Shown here: positions 32,624 through 41,392 of the stretch, piece by piece | Layout: every line of letters begins with the position of its first letter | Numbering within the stretch: the first letter of the stretch is position 1 | From: NORP294 sp047627915 | Lineage (GTDB): Bacteria; Bacteroidota; Bacteroidia; Flavobacteriales_E; Vicingaceae | Assembly (NCBI GenBank): GCA_047627915.1 | Contig: JBLHTZ010000005.1 | Span: forward strand, 17,262 to 81,261 | Direction of reading: 5' to 3' | Length of the DNA: 64,000 nt | Program-made: the position numbers and the translations under genes | The notes under the pieces: generated by a model | The model's database searches: none | What the model was told of the DNA's origin: nothing | The model's input: the letters and a program-made list of their open reading frames with translations, nothing else

Positions 32624-33502
32624 ATGGCGCATATACTTAAAAACGAAAATCTAGAGCTTAAAATAGACCTTCCTCTAGAGAATTACAATTCTTCTCGATT
32701 TGATTGGACGGGAAAAATAACTCAGGTGAAATTTAAGAATATTCCCATATCAACTTCTCAAAAATTAGATAGTTGGGAGGGTTTAGGAGAAGGGTTTTTC
32801 AATGAATTTGGAATAGATGCTGCTCTGGGATTTGATGTGGTAGAGAAAGGAGAGTGGTTCCACAAAATTGGTGTTGGGTTGTTGAGAAAAGAATCCGCTA
32901 GGTATGATTTTTCTAAAACGTATGAAGTCAGACCTGCTCAATTCAACGTCACACTAGGGAGTGATCGAATTCTTATTGACTGTGTTTCTGAAGATAATAA
33001 AGGGTATTCGTACGTATTGAGAAAAGATATTAGGCTCACAGAAAGTGGGTTTTGTATAAAATATTATTTAGAAAATTCAGGGGAAAAGGAAATTAATACA
33101 GATGAATATGTCCATAATTTTTTGGCTATTAATAAAGAAGCAATAGGTGAAAATTATAAGTTAAATTTTCCGTTTCAATTACATCAAAAGTTGTTTGGTG
33201 AGACCGTTAATCCTGAAAAAAAAGTAGAGATTGGAACCGATCAAATTCAATTTAATGGCACACCGAAAGAGCCCTTTTTCTTTAGTCATTTAAATGGAGA
33301 AAGTAGCGTCGATTCTCAATGGCAACTGATTAACCGCAAAAGTAACATCGCTATTAAAGAGAGTGGAAATTTTCAAACTAGCAAGGTGAACCTTTGGGGA
33401 GACAAGCACGCAGTTAGTCCTGAATTATTCCTACACATCTCGTTGAAACCGGGTGAGATTAAAGAATGGTCAAGAACGTATACGATTGAAAGTTTAGATT
33501 AA
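32624..33502 (+). CDS. Aldose-epimerase-like beta-sandwich protein
   Basis: 292 residues, all-beta. GFFNEFGIDAALGFDVVEKGEWFHKIGVG, then NKGYSYVLRKDIRLTESGFCIKYYLENSG, and a final PELFLHISLKPGEIKEWSRTYTI recall the galactose-mutarotase-like superfamily. The family histidine and glutamate of true aldose 1-epimerases are not convincingly placed, so catalytic activity cannot be claimed. It has no signal peptide and stands alone with its own start ATG. Confidence 0.55.
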   Translation: MAHILKNENLELKIDLPLENYNSSRFDWTGKITQVKFKNIPISTSQKLDSWEGLGEGFFNEFGIDAALGFDVVEKGEWFHKIGVGLLRKESARYDFSKTYEVRPAQFNVTLGSDRILIDCVSEDNKGYSYVLRKDIRLTESGFCIKYYLENSGEKEINTDEYVHNFLAINKEAIGENYKLNFPFQLHQKLFGETVNPEKKVEIGTDQIQFNGTPKEPFFFSHLNGESSVDSQWQLINRKSNIAIKESGNFQTSKVNLWGDKHAVSPELFLHISLKPGEIKEWSRTYTIESLD

Positions 33503-33559
33503 AAATTCATAAGCCTTCATGCAGCTGTTCTTCATCTTGCAATTTATTACCTTCGCATC

Positions 33560-34396
33560 ATGAAAATACATCCAATAGAAACAGGAAATTTTAAATTAGA
33601 TGGTGGAGCGATGTTTGGCGTAGTTCCAAAATCCATTTGGCAAAGAACGAACCCTGCAGACAGCAGTAATATGTGCTCTTGGGCATTGCGTTGTATGTTG
33701 ATTGAAGATGGAGACCGCTTGATGTTAATTGACAATGGAATGGGGCAGAAGCAGTCTGAAAAATTCTTTGGGTATTATTATTTACATGGTGACGGAAGTA
33801 TAGAGGGTTCATTGAAGAATGCAGGTTTTCACCCAGATGACATTACCGACGTATTTTTAACACACTTGCATTTTGATCATTGTGGAGGAGGAGTGAAGTG
33901 GAACAAAGACAGAACTGCTTATGAACCCACGTTTAAAAATGCCACCTATTGGAGTAATCGGAAGCATTGGCAATGGGCTACACAGCCTAACGATCGAGAG
34001 AAGGCCTCATTTCTAAAGGAGAACATTTTACCGATGCAAGAATTTGGTCAGTTACAATTTGTAGAAGATGGGTTCGACTTCTTCGATATATTTTATGCTG
34101 ATGGACACACTGATGCCATGATGATTCCACTGCTGGAATACCAAGGAAAGAAGATGGCGTTTATGGCAGATCTTTTGCCTTCTGCTGGTCACATTCCCAT
34201 GCCATATGTAATGGGTTACGATACTAGGCCTCTATTAACTTTAGAAGATCGAAAGCGGTTTTACAGGAAGGCAATTGCTGAAGATTTATACTTATTTATG
34301 GAGCATGATGCTCAAAACGAAATAATTACCTTAAAAGATACCGAGAAAGGAGCACGACTGGACCAGGTGCTGAGGTTTAATGAACTTTTTGATTAA
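33560..34396 (+). CDS. Metallo-beta-lactamase-fold hydrolase
   Basis: 278 residues. The metal site is clear: DVFLTHLHFDHCGGG (HxHxDH), then DIFYADGHTDAMMIPLL with a further ligand, MAFMADLLPSAGHIPMPYV and a late YLFMEHDAQ. The spacing fits quorum-quenching lactonase-like or general MBL-fold hydrolases. Substrate unknown. It follows the previous gene by 57 bases with its own TACCTTCG -7-like sequence at 33548-33555. Confidence 0.85.
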   Translation: MKIHPIETGNFKLDGGAMFGVVPKSIWQRTNPADSSNMCSWALRCMLIEDGDRLMLIDNGMGQKQSEKFFGYYYLHGDGSIEGSLKNAGFHPDDITDVFLTHLHFDHCGGGVKWNKDRTAYEPTFKNATYWSNRKHWQWATQPNDREKASFLKENILPMQEFGQLQFVEDGFDFFDIFYADGHTDAMMIPLLEYQGKKMAFMADLLPSAGHIPMPYVMGYDTRPLLTLEDRKRFYRKAIAEDLYLFMEHDAQNEIITLKDTEKGARLDQVLRFNELFD

Positions 34397-34401
34397 CAAA
34401 T

Positions 34402-34480
34402 CACCGGCCATTGCGATGAAGAGTAACATAAGAAGCAATCTAGGTTTTATGAGCAGACTGCTTCGTTCCTCGCAGTGACG
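34402..34480. repeat. REP-like dispersed repeat with imperfect inverted ends
   Basis: On the minus strand it starts CGTCACTGCGAGGAACGAAG and includes GCAGTCTGC and TAGATTGCTTC, ending CATCGCAATGGCCGG. The left and right ends, CATTGCGATGAAG and the complement of CTTCGTTCCTCGCAGTG, are related inverted copies. This is the well-known family of short intergenic repeats with an ATTGCGAGGA/GAAGCAATCT core found in many Bacteroidota and other bacteria. It lies between convergent genes and may act as a transcription barrier. Confidence 0.7.
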
Positions 34481-34537
34481 ATTTTATTTATTGGTAACGA
34501 TACAATTAGTAATTATTCATTAAAAAATTGGTAATTC

Positions 34538-35854
34538 TTAAGCTCCTCCGGTTTGTGTAGGAGGTCTCTTCGGATAAAATTTCTTTTTTTCGCCATTGGA
34601 ATTACTTCCGCTCGAGTTATTGCTTCCGCCGTCGGACTTATTCTTGTTAAATGGTCGTTTTTTCTGGAATGGTCTTCTGTCTCCACCGCCACTTCTTGAA
34701 CTTCCTGGCTTGTATGCAGGTCCTTCTCCAATGTCTTCTGGGTTAGGTAGCTTTTCAACTTCTTTCTTGATTAACTCCTCAATTTTTTGAAAATCTTGCT
34801 GTCCTTTTGGGTCGATGAAAGTTAATGCAGTTCCGGTTGATTTAGCTCGCGCTGTTCTTCCAACTCTGTGCACATAATCTTCAGGATCACTCGGTACATC
34901 GTAGTTGATCACCATATCAATTGAATCAATATCAATTCCACGAGAAATAATATCGGTGCCCACTAAAATTCTTAGTCTTTTGTTTCGGAACATTCTCAAC
35001 ACTTCCTCACGTTCATCTTGGCTGAGATCCGAAGAAATTCCTGCAGCATCAAGTCCAAGTTTTTTCAAATCGCGAACAATGTCTTTTACGTTCGATTTTC
35101 GAGAAGTGAAAATAATGATGCTACTCAAGTCTTCTTTCCCTTTTAAAAGGTGTTTGAGTAAGGGTATTTTTTGATTGTCAAATATATTGTATGCCTGCTG
35201 CGTAATGCCTTCTGCGGTTGTCGAAATAGAAATATTGACCTCTTCAGGGTCGTTCATAATGGCTTTTGCCAACTTCCGAATTTTTGGAGGCATAGTAGCC
35301 GAAAACATAATCGTTTGTCTTTTCTTTGGAAGATAATCAGATATTTTCTGAATATCATCTGAAAATCCCATGTCCATCATTCGATCTGCTTCGTCTAATA
35401 TGAAGTGCTCTAAATGGTCAATTTTTACGTATTTCAAATTCAGGTGTGACAATAAACGACCTGGAGTCGCGACAATTAGATCTGCGCCTTGAGTTAAAGC
35501 AGTCCGCTCGGCATCAAAAGAAGAACCTGTTCCACCGCCATAAATGGCAATAGAAGATGTTCCAGTGAAATACGAGAAACCCTCCATTTGTTGATCAATT
35601 TGCATGGCCAACTCTCTTGTAGGTGCAAGAATTAAGGTATTCAGTTTCCCTCCGCCGGAACGTTGAATTTTGTTTAAAATTGGCAACAGAAAAGCAGCTG
35701 TTTTTCCTGTTCCTGTTTGGGCTACAGCAATTACATCATTTCCTTTTTGAATAATTGGAATGGCTTGTTCTTGAACTGGGGTTGGTTCTTCGAAACGCAT
35801 GGCGTCTAGGCCTTGAAGCATTTCTTCGGTAAAATCGAAGTCTTTAAATTTCAT
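34538..35854 (-). CDS. DEAD-box RNA helicase
   Basis: 438 residues from ATG 35854. Q motif FEEPTPVQEQAIPIIQ, motif I AQTGTGKT, PTRELAMQI, TPGRLL, DEAD box (ILDEADRMMDMGF), SAT, then RGIDIDSIDMVINYDVP and HRVGRTARA are all present. The C-terminal tail (about 60 residues) is disordered, rich in Gly, Ser, Lys and Arg (SSRSGGGDRRPFQKKRPF), typical for RNA-binding helicases such as those of ribosome assembly or cold shock (RhlE-like). The frame extends upstream to 35953, but the ATG is preferred since the N-terminus MKFKDFDFTEEML is canonical. Confidence 0.92.
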   Translation of the reverse strand: MKFKDFDFTEEMLQGLDAMRFEEPTPVQEQAIPIIQKGNDVIAVAQTGTGKTAAFLLPILNKIQRSGGGKLNTLILAPTRELAMQIDQQMEGFSYFTGTSSIAIYGGGTGSSFDAERTALTQGADLIVATPGRLLSHLNLKYVKIDHLEHFILDEADRMMDMGFSDDIQKISDYLPKKRQTIMFSATMPPKIRKLAKAIMNDPEEVNISISTTAEGITQQAYNIFDNQKIPLLKHLLKGKEDLSSIIIFTSRKSNVKDIVRDLKKLGLDAAGISSDLSQDEREEVLRMFRNKRLRILVGTDIISRGIDIDSIDMVINYDVPSDPEDYVHRVGRTARAKSTGTALTFIDPKGQQDFQKIEELIKKEVEKLPNPEDIGEGPAYKPGSSRSGGGDRRPFQKKRPFNKNKSDGGSNNSSGSNSNGEKKKFYPKRPPTQTGGA

Positions 35855-35956
35855 ATGTCGGTTATTGTGAAAATAGAACCAACACTTTTTTTCTGTCGAT
35901 TCTTGTTTAGAGCCTGCAAGATACACAAATACTTGCGGAGATCTTTTTAGCAAAAA

Positions 35957-35990
35957 AAAGCCCCATTAGAGTTGAGTCTAATGGGGCTTT
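35957..35990 (-). terminator. Terminator after the YceI gene
   Basis: AAAGCCCCATTAGA, loop GTTGAG, TCTAATGGGGCTTT: a perfect 14-bp stem followed by T8 on the minus strand. It lies 34 bases after the YceI stop and directly ahead of the helicase gene. Confidence 0.92.
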
Positions 35991-36023
35991 TAAATTCTTT
36001 TATCTTATGAAAATAAGCTTAGC

Positions 36024-36641
36024 TTACATCTTCAATTTGATAGTCAACTCAATATCGTCAGATATAACGAAGTCTTTAGCTCCTGTAGAAAAAGCTACAT
36101 TGTATTTTTGTCTGTCAAATGTTAATGAACCTATTGCAGTTCCCGCTTCAGTATCAACAGCTACATCATTTATAGTTTCAGAGTTGGTAACACCTCTAAC
36201 AGTTAGATCTCCTGTAACTGTCTTTGCAGCCATATCTGCACTCTTAATTACGAAAGATGCAGTTGGAAATGAATCTACCATGAAGAAATCACCTGAACTT
36301 AAGTGTCCAACTAATTTTTCAGAAGGCTGATCTTCTGTGTAGTTAGAGTCTAAAGTATTCATAGAAGTCAAATCAACACTAAAGTTTCCAGCAACGATTT
36401 CATCACCTTTCAAGGTAAGAGATCCTTCAGTTACTTTCACTGTTCCATTGTGAGACTTTATGCCACCAACGATTTGTCCCATCCACATTACGCTACTTTC
36501 ACTAGTGTTCACGGTAACAGTTTCTTCTGCTGTTTCAACAACTTCTTCTGTTACTTCATTTGATTTGTCAGCAGCACCGCCACAAGCTACCATTGTTCCT
36601 ATTACAGCAAGTGTTAATACTGGTTTAAATAATTTTTTCAT
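36024..36641 (-). CDS. YceI-family lipoprotein
   Basis: 205 residues. Signal LTLAVIGTMVAC is a lipobox (MVAC), then the YceI lipocalin-like barrel: SSVMWMGQIVGGIKSHNGTVKV, TDQPSEKLVGHLSSGDFFMVDSFPTASF-like ESEKL/DSFPTASF (here YTEDQPSEKLVGHL), and a final DFVISDDIELTIKLKM. YceI proteins bind polyisoprenoids or other amphiphiles in the periplasm; here it is anchored by lipid. It has its own terminator and probably its own promoter (minus-strand TACTTTCG at 36668-36675). Confidence 0.88.
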   Translation of the reverse strand: MKKLFKPVLTLAVIGTMVACGGAADKSNEVTEEVVETAEETVTVNTSESSVMWMGQIVGGIKSHNGTVKVTEGSLTLKGDEIVAGNFSVDLTSMNTLDSNYTEDQPSEKLVGHLSSGDFFMVDSFPTASFVIKSADMAAKTVTGDLTVRGVTNSETINDVAVDTEAGTAIGSLTFDRQKYNVAFSTGAKDFVISDDIELTIKLKM

Positions 36642-36785
36642 TTTGTTTTTGTTAGAGTTATTTTTTGCGAAAGTACACTTTTTTTACAAATAGATGTAGG
36701 TACATGTAAAAAATATTTTTTGTCTGTTAAGTTTTGTAAATGATATAGTTATTATCTATATTTTCTATAGGAAGGTTTAGTTTGT

Positions 36786-37313
36786 TTAATTAATTCGTGT
36801 CCGTTGATTGAATTCTTTGATTTTTTCGTTTAGCTCTTTAAAATCTATTGCTCCATGTGCTTCTATTAAATGTTCCGCAATGGCCATTGACCTGTTAATC
36901 TTTATGTCGGGGTTTTTAATTTTGTTTACCAAGTGTATTAGGTTGCGCTGCCTGCCGGGAGTTAGCTTTTGGAAATACTCAAATACTACCTCGTCTCCAA
37001 ATATTACAGCTTCAAATTCCTCACAAATAGGCATGCCGTATTCTGAGTTGTCCTTCGTAATTTCTAACTTTACTAAATCACCCGTTCTTATTTTCAGTTG
37101 TTTCACTATGCCTTTATTCAGCATAATAAAAGGACCTTCTTGAGAGGACATAATGGCGCAGTGGTTCTTTAGCTCATCGTTAAAAGTTACAACAACTCGG
37201 CGATTGTTTCCTTTGGTAAAGTATTCGGAAATAGTTTTAGGAATGAGAAAATGATATCCCCAAAGATTAGATTCAAAAGAGCCAAGTTTGGTATTTACTA
37301 TTTTATTTTCCAC
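36786..37313 (-). CDS. YdeI/DUF1905-like protein
   Basis: 175 residues. An N-terminal DUF1905-like beta domain (GYHFLIPKTISEYFTKGNNRRVVVTFN) is followed by the YdeI (bacteriocin-protection/OmpD-associated) helical pattern LTPGRQRNLIHLVNKIKNPD and RSMAIAEHLIEAHG. Members have no firm function. The start seems to be GTG at 37311-37313, as MENKIVN begins there and no ATG precedes it. Confidence 0.72.
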   Translation of the reverse strand: MENKIVNTKLGSFESNLWGYHFLIPKTISEYFTKGNNRRVVVTFNDELKNHCAIMSSQEGPFIMLNKGIVKQLKIRTGDLVKLEITKDNSEYGMPICEEFEAVIFGDEVVFEYFQKLTPGRQRNLIHLVNKIKNPDIKINRSMAIAEHLIEAHGAIDFKELNEKIKEFNQRTRIN

Positions 37314-37425
37314 GAACTAAAATTACTAATCTTGGAATTTCGAATCCGAAGGAGCAATTGAAATTTCGCAGTTTTAATTCTTTATTCAGTTTTTATCTTC
37401 CGTTAATCCTATTTATACTTGTAAA

Positions 37426-38109
37426 ATGGCACACATAACACAATACACCCTCGATTTTTTAGGCGCTTTAAAAGCGAATAACCAGCGCAATTGGTTCACA
37501 GAGAACAAACCTCGATACGAAAAATCGCACAAAGAAATGTACACTTTCGCAGAGTCCATTATAGACCAGTTGAATAAGTTTGATTCCATTTCTACGCCTA
37601 GTGGAAAAAAGAGTTTGTACCGAATATATAGAGATGTTCGTTTTTCGAAAAACAAAGACCCCTATAAAACGAATCGCAGTGGTTCCTTTGCAAGAGAAGG
37701 TGCAGAAAGGAGAGGGGGTTATTACTTTAGCGTTAGTCCAGGTGAAACAATTATTGGTGGAGGATTTCATCAGCCGAATACAGACGATTTGAACTTGCTT
37801 CGAAGGCAATTAGAAATGGATGCCACTCCGCTTAGAAAAGTATTAGAGGATAAAAAATTTAAAAAGTACTACGGCCAATTATTGGGAGAACAATTGAAAA
37901 CAGCGCCTCGAGGCTTTGATAAAGAAGACCCTAATATTGATTTATTGCGGTATAAAAGTTTTTACGTGATGCATAAATTTACGGATCAAGAAGTTCTTTC
38001 GGAAGACTTTGAACAGAAGGTAATTGAAGGATATAAAATTATTCAAGGCTTTTTCGATGTGATGACTTCCTATTTAACAACAGATCTCAATGGAGAGTCT
38101 ACTATTTAG
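37426..38109 (+). CDS. DUF2461 (TIGR02453) protein
   Basis: 227 residues: LDFLGALKANNQRNWFTENKPRYE, FFAEGAR-type SGKKSLYRIYRDVRFSKNKDPYKTN, and GGYYFSVSPGETIIGGGFHQP. These are the family-defining blocks of TIGR02453; function unknown. A TATACTTG sequence just before the ATG could be its -7 element. It directly precedes the paa operon but in a separate transcript. Confidence 0.85.
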   Translation: MAHITQYTLDFLGALKANNQRNWFTENKPRYEKSHKEMYTFAESIIDQLNKFDSISTPSGKKSLYRIYRDVRFSKNKDPYKTNRSGSFAREGAERRGGYYFSVSPGETIIGGGFHQPNTDDLNLLRRQLEMDATPLRKVLEDKKFKKYYGQLLGEQLKTAPRGFDKEDPNIDLLRYKSFYVMHKFTDQEVLSEDFEQKVIEGYKIIQGFFDVMTSYLTTDLNGESTI

Positions 38110-38156
38110 AAACACTCAAAACTGATAAATATCATTTTTGGAAGAACATCTTTAAT

Positions 38157-38164
38157 TATCTTTG
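38157..38164 (+). promoter_or_regulatory. -7 element for the paa operon
   Basis: TATCTTTG matches TAnnTTTG exactly, 21 bases before the paaE ATG. A TTG at 38138-38140 lies 16 bases upstream, shorter than the usual 19-21 spacing. Confidence 0.55.
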
Positions 38165-38185
38165 TTAAGTACTATAAAAACAATT

Positions 38186-39253
38186 ATGTCTCAACAGTTT
38201 TATTCCATTCAAGTTAGCGAAATATACAAGACAACTACTGATTGTTCGGTTGTTACCTTTGAAATGTCAGATGAATTGAAAGGGGTGTTTACTTATAAAC
38301 AAGGGCAATATTTGACCTTAAAAGCTGTAATTAATGGAGAAGAAGTTCGGAGATCTTACTCGTTATGTAGCAGTCCTATTGACAACGAGTGGAAAGTAGC
38401 TGTTAAAAAGATTGAGGGAGGTCGTTTTTCTACCTTCGTGAATGATGTATTGACGGTTGGGGATACGTTAGAGGTAATGCCTCCAAATGGGCGTTTTTTT
38501 ACTGAAGTAAATCCGAAGAACAAGAAACGCTATGTTGCATTTGCTGCGGGGAGTGGAATTACTCCAATTCACTCTATTATTAAAACGCACTTAAATCAAG
38601 AGCCGGAATCGACGTTCAGTTTGTTTTATTTGAATCAATCTGTGCAGTCGATGATTTTGCGAGAAGAGATTGAAGGGTTGAAGAATCAGTTTTTAGGACG
38701 TTACGAGCTGTATCACTTTTTAACCAAAGAAATGAGGGATGCGCCATTATTTAATGGTCGATTTACCGAAAAGAAGCTTCAAACTCTTTCAGAAAAGATA
38801 ATTGATTTCAATTCGGTTGATGAGTTTTTTATTTGTGGACCAACAGAAATGATTTTTATGATTCGCGATTTCTTGTATGTCCAAGGAGTAGAAGAATCTA
38901 AAGTGCATTTTGAGTTATTTGGAACACCAACCAAAGGGTCAAAAAAGAAGGTGTTTGATACGAACAACAAAGACGTTTCAGACGTTTCAATTATAACAAA
39001 TGGAGTACAAGTTTCATTTTCAATGACTCAAAATGGTGAGAATATTTTAGATGCAGCACTTCGGAATAATGCAGATTTACCTTTTGCTTGCAAAGGCGGA
39101 GTATGTTGTACATGTAAAGCTAAATTGATTGAAGGAGAAGCGCCAATGACTGTAAATTATTCATTGGAAAAAGAAGAAGTAGAACAAGGATATATATTAA
39201 CTTGCCAAGCCATACCAAAGTCAAGTAAAATAGTAGTCGATTTTGACAGTTAA
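38186..39253 (+). CDS. paaE: Phenylacetyl-CoA epoxidase reductase subunit PaaE
   Basis: 355 residues from ATG 38186 (MSQQFYSIQVSEI). Feeds electrons from NADPH to the PaaA diiron centre. The N-terminal ferredoxin-reductase domain has RRSYSLCSSP (FAD) and AAGSGITPIHSII (NADPH); the C-terminal plant-type [2Fe-2S] domain has CKGGVCCTC (C-x4-C-x2-C) and a last Cys in YILTCQAIP. Length normal. It is the first gene of the operon here, whereas in E. coli it is the last. Start chosen because the -7 element overlaps any earlier start. Confidence 0.94.
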   Translation: MSQQFYSIQVSEIYKTTTDCSVVTFEMSDELKGVFTYKQGQYLTLKAVINGEEVRRSYSLCSSPIDNEWKVAVKKIEGGRFSTFVNDVLTVGDTLEVMPPNGRFFTEVNPKNKKRYVAFAAGSGITPIHSIIKTHLNQEPESTFSLFYLNQSVQSMILREEIEGLKNQFLGRYELYHFLTKEMRDAPLFNGRFTEKKLQTLSEKIIDFNSVDEFFICGPTEMIFMIRDFLYVQGVEESKVHFELFGTPTKGSKKKVFDTNNKDVSDVSIITNGVQVSFSMTQNGENILDAALRNNADLPFACKGGVCCTCKAKLIEGEAPMTVNYSLEKEEVEQGYILTCQAIPKSSKIVVDFDS

Positions 39254-39265
39254 AGAATTTAAGTT

Positions 39266-40219
39266 ATGGAAAACAAAACACTAAGTTTAGAAGAGCAGTT
39301 TCAAAACAAAATTGATAACGGTGAAAATATTGAAGCGAAGGATTGGATGCCGGAGAAATACCGCAAAACTCATATTCGTCAAATTTCGCAGCATGCTCAT
39401 TCAGAAGTAGTAGGTATGTTGCCTGAGGGAAACTGGATTTCTAGAGCCCCTTCACTGAGAAGAAAAGTAGCTTTGTTGGCAAAGGTACAAGATGAAGCAG
39501 GACATGGTTTGTATTTATACAGCGCTGCTGAAACGCTTGGTATAAGCAGAGAGGAACTGAATGAGCAATTAAACTCAGGAAGAGCAAAGTACTCTAGTAT
39601 ATTTAATTACCCTACTGTAACATGGGCTGATATGGGAGCTGTTGGCTGGTTGGTTGATGGTGCTGCCATTATTAATCAAGTAATGTTGACCAAGACTTCT
39701 TATGGCCCATACGCTCGAGCAATGGTTCGTATTTGTAAGGAAGAAAGCTTTCACCAAAGACAAGGATACGAGATTATGTTATCCCTGTGTAATGGCACTC
39801 CAGCTCAAAAAGAAATGGCTCAAGATGCATTGAATAGGTGGTGGTGGCCAAGTATTATGATGTTTGGGCCAAGGGATGAGGAATCTCCGAATACAGAGCA
39901 ATCAATGAAGTGGAAAATCAAGAAGAAAACAAACGATGAATTGCGTCAACAATTTGTAGATCAAACGGTTCCTCAAGCTGAAATTTTAGGACTCACTGTT
40001 CCTGATAAGGATTTGAAATGGAACGATGAAAGAGGGCACTATGACTTTGGTACCATTGATTGGGTAGAATTTTGGAATGTAGTGAAAGGAAATGGCTTGA
40101 TGAACGAAAAGCGTTTAAAAGACAGAAATGAAGCTTGGGACGAAGGAAAGTGGGTTAGAGATGCAGCCTCATCTTACGCCGACAAGCAAGCAGAAAAGAA
40201 AGCAAAAAAGACAGCTTAG
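39266..40219 (+). CDS. paaA: Phenylacetyl-CoA epoxidase catalytic subunit PaaA
   Basis: 317 residues. Catalytic alpha subunit of the multicomponent epoxidase that converts phenylacetyl-CoA to its 1,2-epoxide. The diiron carboxylate ligands are in QDEAGHGLYLYSAAETLG and KEESFHQRQGYEIML, both intact. QISQHAHSEVVGMLPEGNW and RWWWPSIMMFGPRD are typical. Twelve bases after paaE. A 128-base gap to paaB follows. Confidence 0.95.
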   Translation: MENKTLSLEEQFQNKIDNGENIEAKDWMPEKYRKTHIRQISQHAHSEVVGMLPEGNWISRAPSLRRKVALLAKVQDEAGHGLYLYSAAETLGISREELNEQLNSGRAKYSSIFNYPTVTWADMGAVGWLVDGAAIINQVMLTKTSYGPYARAMVRICKEESFHQRQGYEIMLSLCNGTPAQKEMAQDALNRWWWPSIMMFGPRDEESPNTEQSMKWKIKKKTNDELRQQFVDQTVPQAEILGLTVPDKDLKWNDERGHYDFGTIDWVEFWNVVKGNGLMNEKRLKDRNEAWDEGKWVRDAASSYADKQAEKKAKKTA

Positions 40220-40347
40220 TTTAATTGTAAGTTAGTAATTAGCAAATTACGAATGGGTAATTGTTGAATAGATTATAAATAGAATTTTTATTTTGATGAG
40301 TTACTTTTTCGTAATTCGTTATTTTGAAATTCATAATTATTTAAAGG

Positions 40348-40632
40348 ATGAACAGAGAATGGCCCATTTGGGAAATATTTATCAGAAGTAAGAACGGTTT
40401 AGAGCACCGTCATTGTGGTAGTTTGCATGCAGCAGATGAAGAAATGGCGATTCAAAATGCTAGAGACGTTTATACAAGAAGACAAGAAGGTGTTAGTCTT
40501 TGGGTTGTAGAGTCAAAGTACATAACGGCATCAAATCCAGAGAAGAATGGTGAAATGTTTGAGCCGGCGGCAGATAAGGTATACCGTCATCCAACATTTT
40601 ACGAATTACCTGACGAAATAAAGCACATGTAA
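40348..40632 (+). CDS. paaB: Phenylacetyl-CoA epoxidase subunit PaaB
   Basis: 94 residues: WPIWEIFIRSKNGLEHRHCGSLHAADEEMA and RQEGVSLWVVESKYITAS, as in PaaB, which joins the A and C subunits into larger complexes. Length matches the family. Three bases before paaC. The unusually long AT-rich gap to paaA contains small inverted repeats of ATTACGAA, likely an inserted intergenic repeat. Confidence 0.93.
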   Translation: MNREWPIWEIFIRSKNGLEHRHCGSLHAADEEMAIQNARDVYTRRQEGVSLWVVESKYITASNPEKNGEMFEPAADKVYRHPTFYELPDEIKHM

Positions 40633-40635
40633 TTT

Positions 40636-41391
40636 ATGTTACAAGAAAAACTTTACGATTATTTATTGCACTTGGGCGATAACTCGATGATTTTGGGACA
40701 GCGTTTAGGAGAGCTTTGCGGTCATGGGCCTGAATTGGAAACTGACATTGCCTTAACAAATATTTCTTTGGATCTTTTTGGTCAAGTACGAAATTATTTT
40801 CAAGCTGCCGCTCAAATCAAAGGAGGGGATGCAACGGAAGACAGCATTGCAATGCTGAGATACGAGCACGAATACCGAAATACTTATTTGGTTGAGCAAC
40901 CAAATGAGGATTTTGCCCATGTTATTGTCCGTCAATTCTTTTTTGATGTATATCATCAATTGATATTAAACGAATTGATTGATAGTAAGAACGATACCTT
41001 GGTTGCTATTGCTAAAAAATCAATTAAAGAAGTTGATTATCACGTAGATTTTTCATCTACTTGGGTGAAGCGACTTGGAGATGGGACAGAAGAAAGTCAC
41101 GCAAAGATGCAAACTGCTGTTACTACCCTATGGAGATATAGCATGGAGTTATTTAAAGCTACCGAAACGGAAGTTTGGGCAGCAGAGAGTGGAGTTGGAC
41201 CGGACTTGGATAAATTAAAGTCAATTTACTTAGAAAGAGTTACCGCAATTATAGAAGAAGCGACATTGCGATTGCCGGAAGAAACGGTATTTCAATACGG
41301 CGCTAAGACTGGAACACATTCTGAAAATATGGGCTATATTTTAGCAGAGTTTCAATACATGCAGCGAGCATATCCCAATATGAAGTGGTAA
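40636..41391 (+). CDS. paaC: Phenylacetyl-CoA epoxidase structural subunit PaaC
   Basis: 251 residues of the ferritin-like non-catalytic partner of PaaA. DNSMILGQRLGELCGHGPELETDIA and YHVDFSSTWVKRLGDGTEESH are conserved; the diiron ligands are absent, as expected for the beta subunit. The stop (TAA) is followed by the paaD ATG after one base. Confidence 0.93.
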   Translation: MLQEKLYDYLLHLGDNSMILGQRLGELCGHGPELETDIALTNISLDLFGQVRNYFQAAAQIKGGDATEDSIAMLRYEHEYRNTYLVEQPNEDFAHVIVRQFFFDVYHQLILNELIDSKNDTLVAIAKKSIKEVDYHVDFSSTWVKRLGDGTEESHAKMQTAVTTLWRYSMELFKATETEVWAAESGVGPDLDKLKSIYLERVTAIIEEATLRLPEETVFQYGAKTGTHSENMGYILAEFQYMQRAYPNMKW

Positions 41392-41392
41392 G

